Below, piece by piece: positions 27,590 through 45,321 of a stretch of DNA of 64,000 nt (its first letter is position 1; each line of letters opens with the position of its first letter). The stretch lies in assembly GCA_016946835.1 (NCBI GenBank), contig JACVTC010000173.1, forward strand, positions 64,001-128,000, read 5' to 3'. This DNA is from Neocallimastix lanati (nom. inval.). Lineage: Eukaryota > Neocallimastigomycota > Neocallimastigomycetes > Neocallimastigales > Neocallimastigaceae. A model generated the notes under the pieces. It saw only the letters and a list, made by a program, of their open reading frames with translations. It was not told the origin of the DNA and did not search any database. A program made the position numbers and the translations under genes.

Positions 27590-27692
27590 AAAAATGAAAA
27601 TAAAAATGAAAATAAAAATGAAAATAAAAATGAAATTAAAAATGAAAATAAAAATGAAAATAAAAATGAAAATAAAAATGAAAATAAAAATA
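27590..27692 (+). repeat. 12-bp minisatellite, about 8 copies
   Basis: The unit AAAAATGAAAAT is repeated head to tail with one variant copy carrying ATTA in place of AATA. It lies about 0.9 kb upstream of the first zinc-cluster gene. Confidence 0.95.
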
Positions 27693-28569
27693 AAAATATT
27701 TATTTAAGTTTTTTTTTATTTTATAAGTAAATTTTATTTTTTATTTTTTTTGGGTAGAATTAACATTTCAAAATATATATATTAAATGTAGATTTAATTA
27801 TATTACAGATATTAAGTCATATATATTAAAAATTAAATTAAATCATACATTAATATATAGATTATTAAAAAAAATAAAAAAAAAAAAACTAAAATTTAAT
27901 AATTTATTATATTAAAATTTAATTTACCTTATTAAAATAAAAAAACCTTAAATTTTTTATATAAATATTTCATAACCTTTTTTTTTTTTTTTTTTTTTTT
28001 TTTCTGAAAATTTATTTTTATCTTATTTATTTATTTTTTTTTTTCATTATATTTTTGAGATATTATATGGACTAAGATATTTTTATTTTTTATTTTTTAT
28101 TTAATACCTTTTTTTTTTATTAGATGTTCTATATTTTAAATAATCATTCAATTAAAAGAAGATAGAACTTATCAATTTTCTATTATTGCTGGTTTGGAAT
28201 TTTTTTTTCTATTCAATATACTTTTTTTTAAGTAAAAATATAAATAATAAGAAGTATTTACTTTTTTTTTTATTTTAAAATAATAATATATATATATATA
28301 TATTTCGATTATTATTGATCAAATAAGAAATAAATGTAAAATATGTAATTGAAATAAAGTCATTTTATAAACTCAAATATTATAAAAAATCTTAATTAAA
28401 TAAAAAAAAAAAAAAAGGAAAAAATTTTTAAAAGAAAAAAAAAATTTTTTAAAACTAATATTAATAAATAACTATAATAAAAGTGAAGAAAAAATTAGTT
28501 AAAAGGAATAAAAGTAATAAAAGTAATAAAAATATTGTATAATATTAAAATTTTCTAATTTAAATTAAA

Positions 28570-33533
<4,964 letters not shown>

Positions 33534-34721
33534 ATATTAAAATATATATATATATATTATTATATATATATATAATGAATATATATTTATATATATAATA
33601 ATTTTACATATATATGATAAATATATATATATAAATATTATTTTACATATATATGATGAATACATATATATATATAAATATTATTTTACATATATATATA
33701 TAATAAAATATATATATAAATATATATAAATAATCATTAAAAATTAATTTGTATAATGAACTTGTATAAGTTCTTAAGATCAATTTATAATATACCAGTA
33801 GATATATATCAACAATATTTTTCTATTATTATTTTTTTTTTTCTATTATATTTTATTATATTATATTGTATTTTTATTTTTTTATAAATTATAATTAAGG
33901 ATATTAAAAAAGTTATTGTTAGAAAGATTAGAAAGAAAATATTATTAGATTTAATTATAATTAAATTTAAAAAACAAATATTAGTTTTTTTTTTTTTTTT
34001 TTTTTTTTTTTTCTTTCTGTTAATAACATAAAATTCAATAGAAAAAAATTAATATATAGTGATCATTTAAAATAAAAATATAAATTATAATATGATTTTT
34101 TTTTTTTTTTTTTCTTTTAAAGAAAAAACAAAAAGCAAAAATAAATTAAAAAATTAAATTCATGTAGTAAATTGATCTTTTATATTTGTATGTTTATTTT
34201 ATAATTTAATTTAAATAAATAAATGATAACTTTAAAAAAAAATTTTTTTTTAATTTTTTGATATTATTATTACAATAAACATTTAATTTTATTTTATTTA
34301 AAATTTTCCTTTTTAAAAACATAAATTTATTATAATAAATATTATTATAAATAAAATGTTTTTAATAAAAGTAAAAAAGATAGATTATTCGATCATAAAA
34401 AAAAAAAAAAAAAAAAAATACTTATTAAAATTTATTATTAGTAATCTTTTTTAAACTTTTTAAGATTTTTTAAATTAAATTTTATTATTATTATTTTTTT
34501 TAAACTTTTGATTGTGTCAAAGTCCATAATAAAACATTTTTTTTTTTATTTACTAATTTTTGTGGATGTTGCTATTTATTTCAATTATCTTCATCACCTT
34601 CAACCACTGTAAATATATATTATATATTTATATATAAAACCTTTATCATTAAAACTATTTCTTTAAATAAAAACTAATACTTTAATAATCTTAATTAATA
34701 TAAAAAATAAATCATAAAATA

Positions 34722-34727
<6 letters not shown>

Positions 34728-34801
<74 letters not shown>

Positions 34802-34860
34802 ATATAAATAAATAAATAAATAAATATAAATAAATAAATAAATATAAATAAATAAATAAA
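34728..34860. repeat. AAAT tetranucleotide array
   Basis: About 30 copies of AAAT, with spaced ATATAAAT variants towards the right end. It directly abuts the LTR-like fragment at 34868. Confidence 0.95.
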
Positions 34861-34867
34861 TGCTAAA

Positions 34868-34935
34868 ACTCAGTAATTTGGGTTTTATAATTATAGTTTA
34901 TTAATATATTTTATGATAAAGAGTTGCTAATATTT
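34868..34935 (-). mobile_element. fragment of the short LTR-element family
   Basis: The stretch contains CAGTAATTTGGGTTTTATAA and then TTTTATGATAAAGAGTT. It matches the LTR pieces at 26630 and at 60260-60320 (GGTTTATAATTATGTCAATT, then TTTTATGATAAAGAGTT). Only part of one LTR is recognisable; what follows to about 35130 may be interior sequence. Confidence 0.45.
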
Positions 34936-35329
34936 ATTTATTTATTTATTTATTATTTTTTTTGTAACATTTTATATACTTTTATTTCTTTCATTAAATG
35001 GCAGATACAGTAATTTATATATAATAGGTCTCACTATTTTATATAAATTTTACATATTCGCTCATCCTCATAATTAAAATTGTGTAAATATTTATATATA
35101 AAACCTGCATCCAATTAAAAAAGACCATACAAATATAGAGTAATCAAACAATTTAAACTAAATCACAATAATGCAGTATAAAAAAACTTTTTAATTATAA
35201 TTGATTAAAGGAATAATATTTTATAACTTTAATTATTATTAATAGTGCGAAATGAAACTATTTTAAATTATTATTATTATTATTATTATTTTTTTTTTTT
35301 TTTAATTTTTGACAAGTATTTATTATAAA

Positions 35330-35368
<39 letters not shown>

Positions 35369-35583
35369 TTATCCTTTTATTTGGTTATAAAAAAATATTT
35401 TTTTTTGCTTAAATAAATATAAATGTACTAAATAACATTATCCATGAAAATAAAAAACTAAATAATATTTTTTATAATTCTTAATTAAGATTGATATTAT
35501 AAACTTTGAACGACGTAAAAAATTAATAATTATAAAAAAATATATATAAATATTTATACATTTAAATATTCCTTTATAAAATA

Positions 35584-35614
<31 letters not shown>

Positions 35615-36869
35615 GTATTTCTAAAGAAATATAGATTATAAAAGTATTATTGATTATACTTAACATATTACATGGATATATACGAATTTTATTATTCATT
35701 TTTATATGTCAAATTTGATTAATGATTAATAATAAATAAATAAATATATGAAATAATAATAAAAAATACTAAATAGTTAAAAGAAATAGTAAATATTAAT
35801 AAAAAATAAAAATATTATATATAATATTAATAATTCATAATAAATAAAACTAATAAAAAAAAATAATAATAAATTATTATAATAAATAATACCAATATAT
35901 AATAATAATTATAATGATAATAATAATATTAATTTAATTGTATACAATTAATTAATAATCAGCTAAAAATAGTATATTTTATATAGAAGTTTTAATATAT
36001 TTATATTGAGTATATATTTTTATTAAGTCTTAATATAATAATTTTTTTTTTTTTTTTTTTTAATAAAAAAAATAAAAATTTTAATTAACTAAAAATAAAT
36101 AAATACCATTTAAAAAATATTACTCAATAATTTAAAAGTGTTTTAATAGTATATAAATAAAATAAGGAAAAAAAAATATATTATGCATTTATAATATTTA
36201 AATATTCATAAGAATTTTTATTTATTTTTTATTTTTTTTTTTTTAAAATATTAATATTTTATTATATTATAAAAATCCATTTTATGGAAAATAAAATATT
36301 AAGAAATACATATATAAATTTATATGAATCCCATTTAATATGTCATGTATACCGTAATTACCAATAAATGAAAAAAAAAGTATAAAGATAAAATAAATTA
36401 ATATTAAAAAAATCATCATTTTGTACTTTTTTTAATATTTATATATTATTATTATTTATTTCACACATATATATATATTAAGTTTATTTCTTTTAAATAT
36501 ATTATAGATTTTCTTTTTTTTTTTTTTATATAAAATTAAAATTTTTTTTTTTTTAAAAATTAAATTTGATAAGAAAAATTAATATATTAATAATACATAA
36601 TAGTTTTTTTTTTATTAGTTTTTATTTTTTTTTTTTTATTATTATTATTTTTTTTTTATTTTACTATTATTATTATTATTATTATAATTATTATTATTTT
36701 ATATATTTATTTTTTTTATTTTTTTAATTTAATAGATAAAATAATAATAATAAAATAGAAAAAAACTTTCAATTTACTTTAAAGTAGTATATTAAAAAAA
36801 ATTATTTATTTATTTATATATAGATATAAAAGAAAAATTATTAGTTTAGATATAACGTTGTAAGTAAAA

Positions 36870-37284
36870 ATGATAGAACCAGTTAAAAAGAAGAATAGAA
36901 GAGTAACTCAAGCATGCAATTAGTAATGTTTAATTCGTTTATATAAATATAATAGAGAAATTATTTATTATTAATTAGAACTTAATAATGATATATATAT
37001 ATTTAATAGTTGTAAATTAAAAAGAGTAAAATGTTCAGGAGATTGTCCTTGTAAGAAATGTATAAGTAATAATATAGAGTGTACATATTCTGATTCCAAA
37101 AAAAGAGGTATAAAATTATTTTATTTTTATTTATTTATTTTATTTATTTATTTATTTATTTTTTTTATAAAAAATAATTTTATTAATAATTAATTGTTTA
37201 AATATTAATAATAATCAATAGGAAGAAAGGTTAAAATTGATGAAGATAAGTATTTAAGTAAGTATTATTTATAAAACATACATA

Positions 37285-37336
<52 letters not shown>

Positions 37337-37898
37337 ATGATTTTAATTTTTAAATATATATTATTAGAAAAATTTACGGATGCTTGTAATTTTTTATTTA
37401 ATGGAATTCCTGAACATGTTCCCGTTATAAATAATGAAAATCCAAAATATGACATTTTTGTTAATCATGAATTAATAAATAACTTTTATAAATATTCAAC
37501 ATTCGAATTTATACCCTTTTTAAATATTGATATTATTAAAAATAGAATTTATAATAAAGAAATATATTTTTCACTTTTATTTGCGTTATATGCCATCTCA
37601 GAAATTTTTAAGCCATTCGGCGATTATAATGTTGGTTTAAAATATAAAAAAATATCAAAATCATTTTTAGAATTATGTAGAATTAAAAGAAAAGTTAATA
37701 GTATTCAGATCATTGAATCATTTTATATTCTTTCAATAATTGGTAAGTTAAAATAATTTAATATTAAATTAAATTAGTTTATATATATATATATATATAT
37801 ATAATTAATAATTTAAAAATAATAACAAAAACATTATCATTAATCATTAGTAATTTAAAAATAATAATAACAAAATCTTTATCATTAATCATTAATAA

Positions 37899-37942
<44 letters not shown>

Positions 37943-40240
37943 GAAAGTGGAAATATCAATGATTATTTTTTTACTAAATGGGCATTGATAACTTCATGGC
38001 AAAGTAATGTATACGATTTAGAGGTTCCAGAATATAAAAAAGAAGATGAAATTGAAGAAAAAAAAAATTACATTTCTTTAGTTTATTCATCTGTTATTTT
38101 AAAACATATGTTTGCACAAATAATTTCCGGTTTAATTGAATATATTGAAATATATGATTCAGGATTTGATGGTACAATTAAAAGATTATTTATCGATGTA
38201 AATAAATCAAAGGATGAATTAGATACCACAAAATATTCAAGTGAACATAAAATTAAACCACATTTGATATTAATGGATACAATGAAAAGTGATAAAAATT
38301 TTTCAGTTGTTTTTAAAATTAACGAATTTACCAAACAGATTGATCTAAATGATTTGCTATTATTAAAATATAAAGGAAATGATGTTATATCATTATCAAC
38401 TATAAGATCATTAGAATATACATTATATATGAATCAACCTAATAGGTGGACGATTGTGGGATATAATAATATTTGTCGATTAAGAAATGCATTATTTTTA
38501 TATACTAATATAAAATATAAAAAAATGGATTTTAATGCAGCCATGCTTATTGAAGAGGATAGAGGATGTTCATACTTGATTAAAAATATTCCACGTGAGT
38601 TTATAATGTCAAATAATTCATATCGTACGGATCCGGCAATAATGTATCTATATAAACGTAGATTTTATTCAACATTTCAAGCTAATAGAATATTTTTGTA
38701 TCGAGTTATTTTAAGACTTTTATTAAATTCAGTATCATCACTTGATTTAATCTCAAATATTAAAACAAAAATTAATAATAGCAAAAATAATACACACGAA
38801 AAAGAAAATAAAGATAGTATCTGTGAAAGAAATAAGTATTTATATATGAATTATGGTAAAAGTAGTTTATTTGAATCGCTTTATGATTCCAGAAATAATA
38901 TAAAATCTAATAAAGTAAAAACAGAGACAAAAAATGCTAATGAGAATCAACAATATCGCAGTATTTCAGATGAGAGTCATTTTAAGAGAGAGAAGGAAGA
39001 GGAAGGAAAGGAAGATTATAAATCCAATGTTAAGAAAATAAAATTGGAAGAGGAAAATAATTTCATAAAGGATGATTTAAAACAATCTAAAAAAGAAAGT
39101 AATACCAATGAAGGAAAAGCTGATCCAAATGAAAATTATCTTAAAAATAAAGATACTAATATAAAAACGAATAAGGAAGAAAATGAAAAAAAAGAGGAAA
39201 AAATTAAATATTGGATAAATCATTTTAATTATATGGAAATGACAGTAGATGAAATGAGTGATTTTATTTCTTCATGCATATATCATCAAATTGTATTTAT
39301 TTTAAAAAATATTATAAGTAAATGCATCGATTATATATTAAATCAAAACATGTACTTTTTAAGAATAGCCAAATTTAAAGAATCAAAAGAGAAAATATCA
39401 CAATATTATGAAACTCCCTGTGTTATTTCATTATACGAATATGGAATAATTTATTTGTCTAAATATGTTGCGAATCATGGCAGTGATAACTACGATGACC
39501 TTATTAACTTTTCTTCTGATATTGAAGAATTAAGTAAAAGGATAAAAAAAAATAAGGATGATAATAATTGGTATATTGGAAGACAGGAAGCTTATAATAC
39601 CCCATCACAAAATCCAAAAGATTCATATGAAGAAACAGATAATATGATAAAAAGCGAGGATAATTTAAAAAAGGAGTATTTTTCAGGTCAAACAACTATA
39701 AATTCAAATAATTATCTATCGTATATAGAAATGAAAATGGAAAATCAAGATAATAAAATGGATTCTTATAGTCTTTGTGATCAAATATTAGATCTTATAT
39801 ATATTTCAGAAGGGAAGGATGATATAAGTATAGGGGAATCTCTTCAAAATCTGGTAGACTTATACTTTTATCAAAATGTTAAGAAAAAATGTCATACCTG
39901 TAAAAGTTGTATTAGGAATAATAATTTTGATAATACTAAGGAAATGTTTATCGAAATTTTAAAGTTATTAAAATATTTTATTAATTTAGATGAGTATACA
40001 CCATTTAAATGCAATATTTATAAATGTCATAATCAGATTAATAAGTATCTTTATTCAGATCCGTCCCTTATCACTTATAAATACTATTATAATGAATTGA
40101 TTGATATGGAAAAATATATTAAAGGAATTCATGAGTATAATGAAAATTTCAAATATTTAGTAGATAAAGCCAATACTGCTTTAAAGAAAGGAGATAATTC
40201 ATTTGATATTGATACACATTTCAGAAATTCATTTTTCTAA
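36870..40240 (+). CDS. Zn2Cys6 fungal transcription factor paralog B, 5 exons
   Basis: Exons 36870-36922, 37010-37107, 37222-37257, 37368-37742 and 37944-40240 join in frame and give 952 aa. The zinc cluster has Cys16, 19, 26, 32, 35 and 42. All four introns fall at the same places and phases as in paralog A. Exons 2, 3 and 4 are the same lengths (98, 36 and 375 nt), so the pair arose by tandem duplication. Where paralog A has Asn runs this protein has a shorter Lys/Glu-rich linker (about residues 500-610), showing that the runs are not needed for the fold. Shared blocks after the linker and the C-terminal Cys pattern are retained. It is presumably a nuclear DNA-binding regulator; its targets are unknown. 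Confidence 0.9.
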
Positions 40241-40246
40241 TATAAC

Positions 40247-40278
<32 letters not shown>

Positions 40279-40640
40279 TTATAATAATAATAATACATAT
40301 ATCCAAGGAAAATTAAATAAATAAATAAATAAATAAATAATAATAAAAAAAAAAAAAAAAAAAAAGGTAAAAATTATAATATTTATAATGACGATGACGA
40401 TGACGATGACAATGACAATGACAATGACAATAACAATAACATTGAAAATAGAAATATTAATAATAATCATAATAAAAATAAAATATAAAAATAACTAAAA
40501 AAGTATATAATAAAAATTAAATTAAGATAATATAATAAATATTTAATTAACTATTATAAATGATTCTATTTTCCTATTTTCCTTTTTTTTTTTTTTTTTT
40601 TTCTTTTTTCTTTTTTCTTTTTTCTTTTTTCTTTTTTTCC

Positions 40641-40677
<37 letters not shown>

Positions 40678-40942
40678 TTTTATTTCTTTTTTATTTTTAG
40701 TATTGTTTTAAGTTCATTATCAAAATATATATAATCTAATATAAAATATAAAATATATAAATATATATATAAATATGTATTATACTAATCACAATGAAAT
40801 AACTTAATTGAATTATTTAATTTACTTAATATGAATATGAATATTGATTAATTAATATATATATAATATATCTAAAATATCTATTCTCTCAAAATATAAT
40901 TTATATATATATATAAAAAGAAAAGATGATTATTTATTTCAT

Positions 40943-40982
<40 letters not shown>

Positions 40983-41061
40983 TTATTTTTTAGGCTTCAT
41001 TTTATTAAAGTAAAACTATTACTAGGCTATTCAAGGGGATATTCCATTTTCAATAAACTCT
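40241..41061. other. spacer between convergent genes, simple repeats
   Basis: It contains A runs, an AAAT run, a GAC/AAT triplet-type run (40388-40440), CTTTTTT repeats near 40597-40640 and a long T run at about 40946-40981. It probably holds the 3' ends of the convergent zinc-cluster and ankyrin genes. No further gene is seen. Confidence 0.7.
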
Positions 41062-43953
41062 CTATAATAATGAGAAGGGAATGGTTTGGCCTGCATCTTT
41101 AAAAACATTAATAGTTTTTTTCGTTTTATCCATAAAGGTTTTCTTCCTTATAAATTTGATAATATCTTTATGACCCATTTCCATCGCTATTTCTATGGCC
41201 GTCTTTCCTTTTAATTTATTACTACCATGAATACCATAAATCGTCTCTCGATCAATTTTGACATTATTTTCAATTAACAGTTTAACGATCTTTATATTGC
41301 CATGATAACTGGCCCAATGAAGAGCCGTCCACCCATATTTGTCAATGTATTCTAATCCCATTTCTTTACTACTTATTAAATTGATGGCATCTATTTGACC
41401 TTCTTCATTTTTAATGGCGTTGATTAAACATTCGGCCTTATTATTAATCTCTTCAACAATTTGATTTTTTCCTTTATTTTTATTTTTATTTTCAATAGAC
41501 ATGGCTTCGATCATTTGCTGCTTTTTTTCTTCTTCTTCATTTTCCAATTCGGAAATATGGTTAACCATTAAATTATAAATTTCTTTATTTCCGGTTTTTA
41601 ATGCAATATCCATTACCGTAAGTCCATCCTTATTTTTTATATTCAAATCAGGATTTCTTTCTAATAGAGTTTCTACGATATTACTGTTATTATGATAGAT
41701 AGCAATGTGTAATGGTGTCCAGTGTTCATAAGTTACTAAATTAATATTTGCTTTATTGTCAATGAGATTATGAATAACTTGTTCATTATTATATTGACAT
41801 GCAATATGAAGTGGTGTCCATCCTTCACTATTTTTTATATCAATTACAGCATGATTAATAATTAAAAGTTGGACAATATTTTCATTACCATACTGACTAG
41901 CAATATGGAGAGGCGTATTATTTAATTGATCAAAACTATTGACATTAGCATGACAATTTGCAATTAAATATTCGGCGATTTCCATGTAATTATCACGCGA
42001 GGCGATATGAAGAGCGGTCCATTTATTGGAATCTTTTGTATCGACATCAATATCTTTTTTCATTAATTGTTTAACTATATTCTTTTCATTGTTTTTAACA
42101 CTTATTTGTAAAAGTTTATATTCGTCCTTCGTATCTATATATAAATCGGCTCCTCTTTCTAATAAACATTTCACTATTTTACCGTATCCTTTACCACAGG
42201 CAATCTCTAGAGCACTATAGCCATTCTCTCGAATTTTTATGTTGATATCCAGGCCATGATCAAGAAGATAACAAACAATTTTGAATTTATTTTTAAATAC
42301 GGCAATATGAAGAAGAGACCATCCATCAACAATTACTTCCGATAAATCAGCTCCTTGTTGAACAAGAATATCTAAATCCTCACTATTTCCATTTACACAT
42401 GCCATGATTAATTTTTTTTGAATAGTTTTCCATTCTGATATAGATGAAGTTGATAATGAATTTGAGTTTGAATTATTTGGTATGACATTTAGGATATTTT
42501 CAGATGTTTTTGACTTTTCATTTTCAGTTGAGGTCGGGTTATCCTGATTCAATGATGTATTTGTATTATGTATGGTGGTTTCGATATTTGGTATTTTAGA
42601 TTTGAATAAATAAGAATTTTTATTACTGATTAGAGAAAGTTTGTTCTTATTCATGGATGAATTTGAGAGAAGTTCATTTTGTATGGCGATTTCGGTATTA
42701 TCAAATATATTAGAATTTTTATTATTTATGGGTGTAATTTCATTTCTATTAATAGACGAAATAATAATATTTTCTTTTTTTAGGGGGATTTGAGTATTTT
42801 TAATGTTAACTTCGACTTTTGTAAAAGTAGAATAGTCATCGTTAATTTTATTTTTATTACTATTTAGTTCTTTTTCTAAATATTTTACAATATCAAAGTG
42901 TTCCTTTTGTTTAGCTACCAATAAAGGAGTTTGTCCGTTATCATTTTCACTTTCAATATTGGCTCCCTTTTCCACTAAATATCTTACAATATCTAAATGT
43001 CTATTTCTTGATGCAGTAAGTAAAGGTGTCCATCCACCATTATCTCTACTTTCAATATTGGCTCTTTTTTCCACTAAATATTTTACAATATCTAAATATC
43101 CTTTATCTGAAGCAATGAATAAAGCAGTCCATCCACCGTTACTTTTACTTTCAATATTGGCTCTCTGTTCCACTAAATATTTTACAATATCTAAATGTCC
43201 ACTGCTTGAAGCCGTAATTAATGGAGTCCATCCATATTTATCTTTACTTTCAATATTGGCTCTCTTTTCCACTAAATATTTTACAACATCTAAATATCCT
43301 TTATCTGAAGCAATAAACAAAGCAGTCCACCTACCATTACTTTTACTTTCAATATTTGCTCCTTGCTCTAATAAATATTTTACAATATCCAAATGACCAT
43401 TACTTGATGCACTAATTAAAGGAGTCCATCCAAAATTATTTTCACTTTCAATACTGGCTTTCTGTTCCACTAAATATTTTACAATATCTAAATGTCCACT
43501 GCTTGAAGCCGTAATTAAAGGAGTCCATCCATATTTATCTTTACTTTCAATATTAGCTCCATTTTTAACTAAATACTTTATAATTTCAAGTTTTTCACAA
43601 CTGATAGCTTTAAACAGTGGTGTTTCTTCAATATCATTTCGACAATCGATTTCTGAACAATTATCTATATTCATTTTTAATATTTTCTCATCAATTTTAT
43701 TGTTACAATAATCTTCAATTAATGTAAAAAGTGAATATTCCGTCTGATCCTTATTAACCTTTTTTTTTTCCAAATATTTTACAATATCAGAGTGGTTTTT
43801 ATATTTAGCTATAACTAATGGATTCCGAGTCCATCTATTATCATTGCTACTTTCAATATTGGCTCCATTTTCTACTAAATATTTTACATTATCTAAATGT
43901 CCTGTATATGAAGCAATATAAAGGAGTTCTTCCACCATTATCTCTACTTTCAA
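41062..43953 (-). CDS. large ankyrin-repeat protein (main part, downstream of a frameshift)
   Basis: This 963-codon frame is built of about 33-residue ankyrin repeats of the form GWTPL--AS--GHLDIVKYLVE-GANIES. The first third has about seven very similar repeats (about residues 10-370). A Ser/Asn-rich non-repeat linker follows (about 380-510), then about ten more diverged repeats with TALHIASRDNYMEIAEYL-type consensus, and a short tail. Ankyrin arrays bind other proteins; no enzymatic or membrane domain is seen, so its partner and role cannot be told. The apparent start at 43953 is probably not real. The upstream frame 44356-43889 overlaps and continues the same repeat array in another phase, with the switch near 43906, so this is most likely the main portion of a single gene of about 1090 codons. 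Confidence 0.85.
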   Translation of the reverse strand: MKVEIMVEELLYIASYTGHLDNVKYLVENGANIESSNDNRWTRNPLVIAKYKNHSDIVKYLEKKKVNKDQTEYSLFTLIEDYCNNKIDEKILKMNIDNCSEIDCRNDIEETPLFKAISCEKLEIIKYLVKNGANIESKDKYGWTPLITASSSGHLDIVKYLVEQKASIESENNFGWTPLISASSNGHLDIVKYLLEQGANIESKSNGRWTALFIASDKGYLDVVKYLVEKRANIESKDKYGWTPLITASSSGHLDIVKYLVEQRANIESKSNGGWTALFIASDKGYLDIVKYLVEKRANIESRDNGGWTPLLTASRNRHLDIVRYLVEKGANIESENDNGQTPLLVAKQKEHFDIVKYLEKELNSNKNKINDDYSTFTKVEVNIKNTQIPLKKENIIISSINRNEITPINNKNSNIFDNTEIAIQNELLSNSSMNKNKLSLISNKNSYLFKSKIPNIETTIHNTNTSLNQDNPTSTENEKSKTSENILNVIPNNSNSNSLSTSSISEWKTIQKKLIMACVNGNSEDLDILVQQGADLSEVIVDGWSLLHIAVFKNKFKIVCYLLDHGLDINIKIRENGYSALEIACGKGYGKIVKCLLERGADLYIDTKDEYKLLQISVKNNEKNIVKQLMKKDIDVDTKDSNKWTALHIASRDNYMEIAEYLIANCHANVNSFDQLNNTPLHIASQYGNENIVQLLIINHAVIDIKNSEGWTPLHIACQYNNEQVIHNLIDNKANINLVTYEHWTPLHIAIYHNNSNIVETLLERNPDLNIKNKDGLTVMDIALKTGNKEIYNLMVNHISELENEEEEKKQQMIEAMSIENKNKNKGKNQIVEEINNKAECLINAIKNEEGQIDAINLISSKEMGLEYIDKYGWTALHWASYHGNIKIVKLLIENNVKIDRETIYGIHGSNKLKGKTAIEIAMEMGHKDIIKFIRKKTFMDKTKKTINVFKDAGQTIPFSLL

Positions 43954-44356
43954 TATTTGCTCCTTGCTCTAATAAAAATTTTACAATATCTAAATGACCA
44001 TTACCTGATGCACTAATTAAAGGAGTCCATCCAAGATTACTTTTACTTTCAATATTTGCTCCTAGCTTTGATAAATATTTTACAATACTTAAATAACCAC
44101 TTTTTGAAGCAGAATGTAAAGGAGTCCATCCAGAATCATTTTCACTTTCAATATTGGCTTTCTGTTCCACTAAATATTTTACAATATCAAAATGTCCACT
44201 GTTTGAAGCCGCAATTAAAGGTGTACATCCATATTTATCTTTACTTTCAATATCGGCCCCTTTTTCCACTAAATATTTTACTTTCTCAAGATTATTACAA
44301 TCTATAGCTTTAAATAATTTAGAAGAAAAACTAACACTAAAAACTCGTTTTAACAT
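43889..44356 (-). CDS. 5' part of the ankyrin-repeat gene, ended by a frameshift
   Basis: It starts MLKRVFSVSFSSKLFKAID and encodes four ankyrin repeats before running out of frame after GANIESRDNGGRTPLY. The last codons give CFIYRTFR-stop, while another phase reads IASYTGHLDNVKYL, the expected continuation of the repeat. A loss of two bases (or gain of one) in the TATAT context near 43906 explains this. It is either a true disabling mutation or an assembly or sequencing error. It belongs with the frame at 41062-43953. A T-rich run (44363-44387 on the plus strand) lies just upstream of the start. Confidence 0.8.
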   Translation of the reverse strand: MLKRVFSVSFSSKLFKAIDCNNLEKVKYLVEKGADIESKDKYGCTPLIAASNSGHFDIVKYLVEQKANIESENDSGWTPLHSASKSGYLSIVKYLSKLGANIESKSNLGWTPLISASGNGHLDIVKFLLEQGANIESRDNGGRTPLYCFIYRTFR

Positions 44357-45321
44357 TGGTTTAATTTTTTTTTTTTTTTTTTTTTTTAAATAATTTTATA
44401 GTAATAAAATTATATAATAAAGGATTATAACTTTTATTTATTTTCTAAGTGTTGGTTGGATAGATCTTTACAATTTTTGTTTTTAGAAATTGAATAGGTG
44501 ATAGGAAGTTAATAATACTAGTAACTGATATTATAGATAAATAATAATATATATCTGTTTATCATTATTAACAGGTTTTACTTATTTATTGCTAATTTTA
44601 GATTATAACCTTTTAAATAGATAATTCCTAATTATTGAGTATTATCTGTTGATAGGAGTATATCAAGAATTTTGGATATTTCTCAAATTTGTATAATATT
44701 TCTCTAATTTTTGGTTTTATTATTTTACTTGATTTGTAGTTTATTTTACAGTGATTTATTCGGAATGAATATTTTTAATTTTGAAGTAGTATAACGCTTA
44801 TATTTAATTATTTATCAAAATTTTATAAATTTTATAAAGTATATTTGTATAGTATTTACAAAGTAAAGAAAAGGTAATTAATTATTTAATTATATATCAA
44901 TTTATGAGTTTCTTTTAGTTCGCTAAAATAATTTATTCTTTATTAGAAATTCTTTTTTTCAGTAAAAATGTTTTAAATGTATATAAAAAAAAAAAAAAAT
45001 TAAAATTAAAAATTCTTTTGAAATAAGAATATATTACAATGTAATTAAATATATTTAAATAAATGCTATTATTAATATATTAATTAATTAATATAAATTA
45101 TGAAATTATAAATATAAATTTATATTAAAATATTTATTAAATTACATAAAATAAATTAAAACCTTATTTTCTATGTGTAAATTACATATTTTTTTAGAAA
45201 ATAAAATTAATTTACGTAACCCCACTACCCCACTATCACTCACTGCTCAAATTATGATCAAATTATCTTAATACTCTGTGCCTAATTACTTTTTATAAGA
45301 AATTGAAATGATTATAATTAA

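Larger units (their letters stand above)
19572..28569. other. 9-kb AT-rich spacer of simple repeats and relic elements
   Basis: No gene is supported. Besides the arrays listed separately, it holds many A/T homopolymers, a short direct duplication near 24900-24985 (a 40-bp unit containing GAATTTTTATT), and one isolated GC-rich inverted motif TGGCGAACGCCA at 24183-24194. The translated poly-Phe/Leu/Tyr frames in this stretch come from the repeats. Confidence 0.75.
33534..36869. other. AT-rich spacer between the two zinc-cluster paralogs
   Basis: Immediately after the first paralog come ATATAT-rich direct repeats of about 60 bp (33540-33720). The spacer also holds an AAAT array and an LTR-element fragment (listed separately) and many homopolymers. 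No gene is supported. Confidence 0.7.

Noticed and set aside
42959-44393. Plus-strand frames across the ankyrin region
   Set aside because: They are antisense shadows of the ankyrin repeats and inherit their periodicity.
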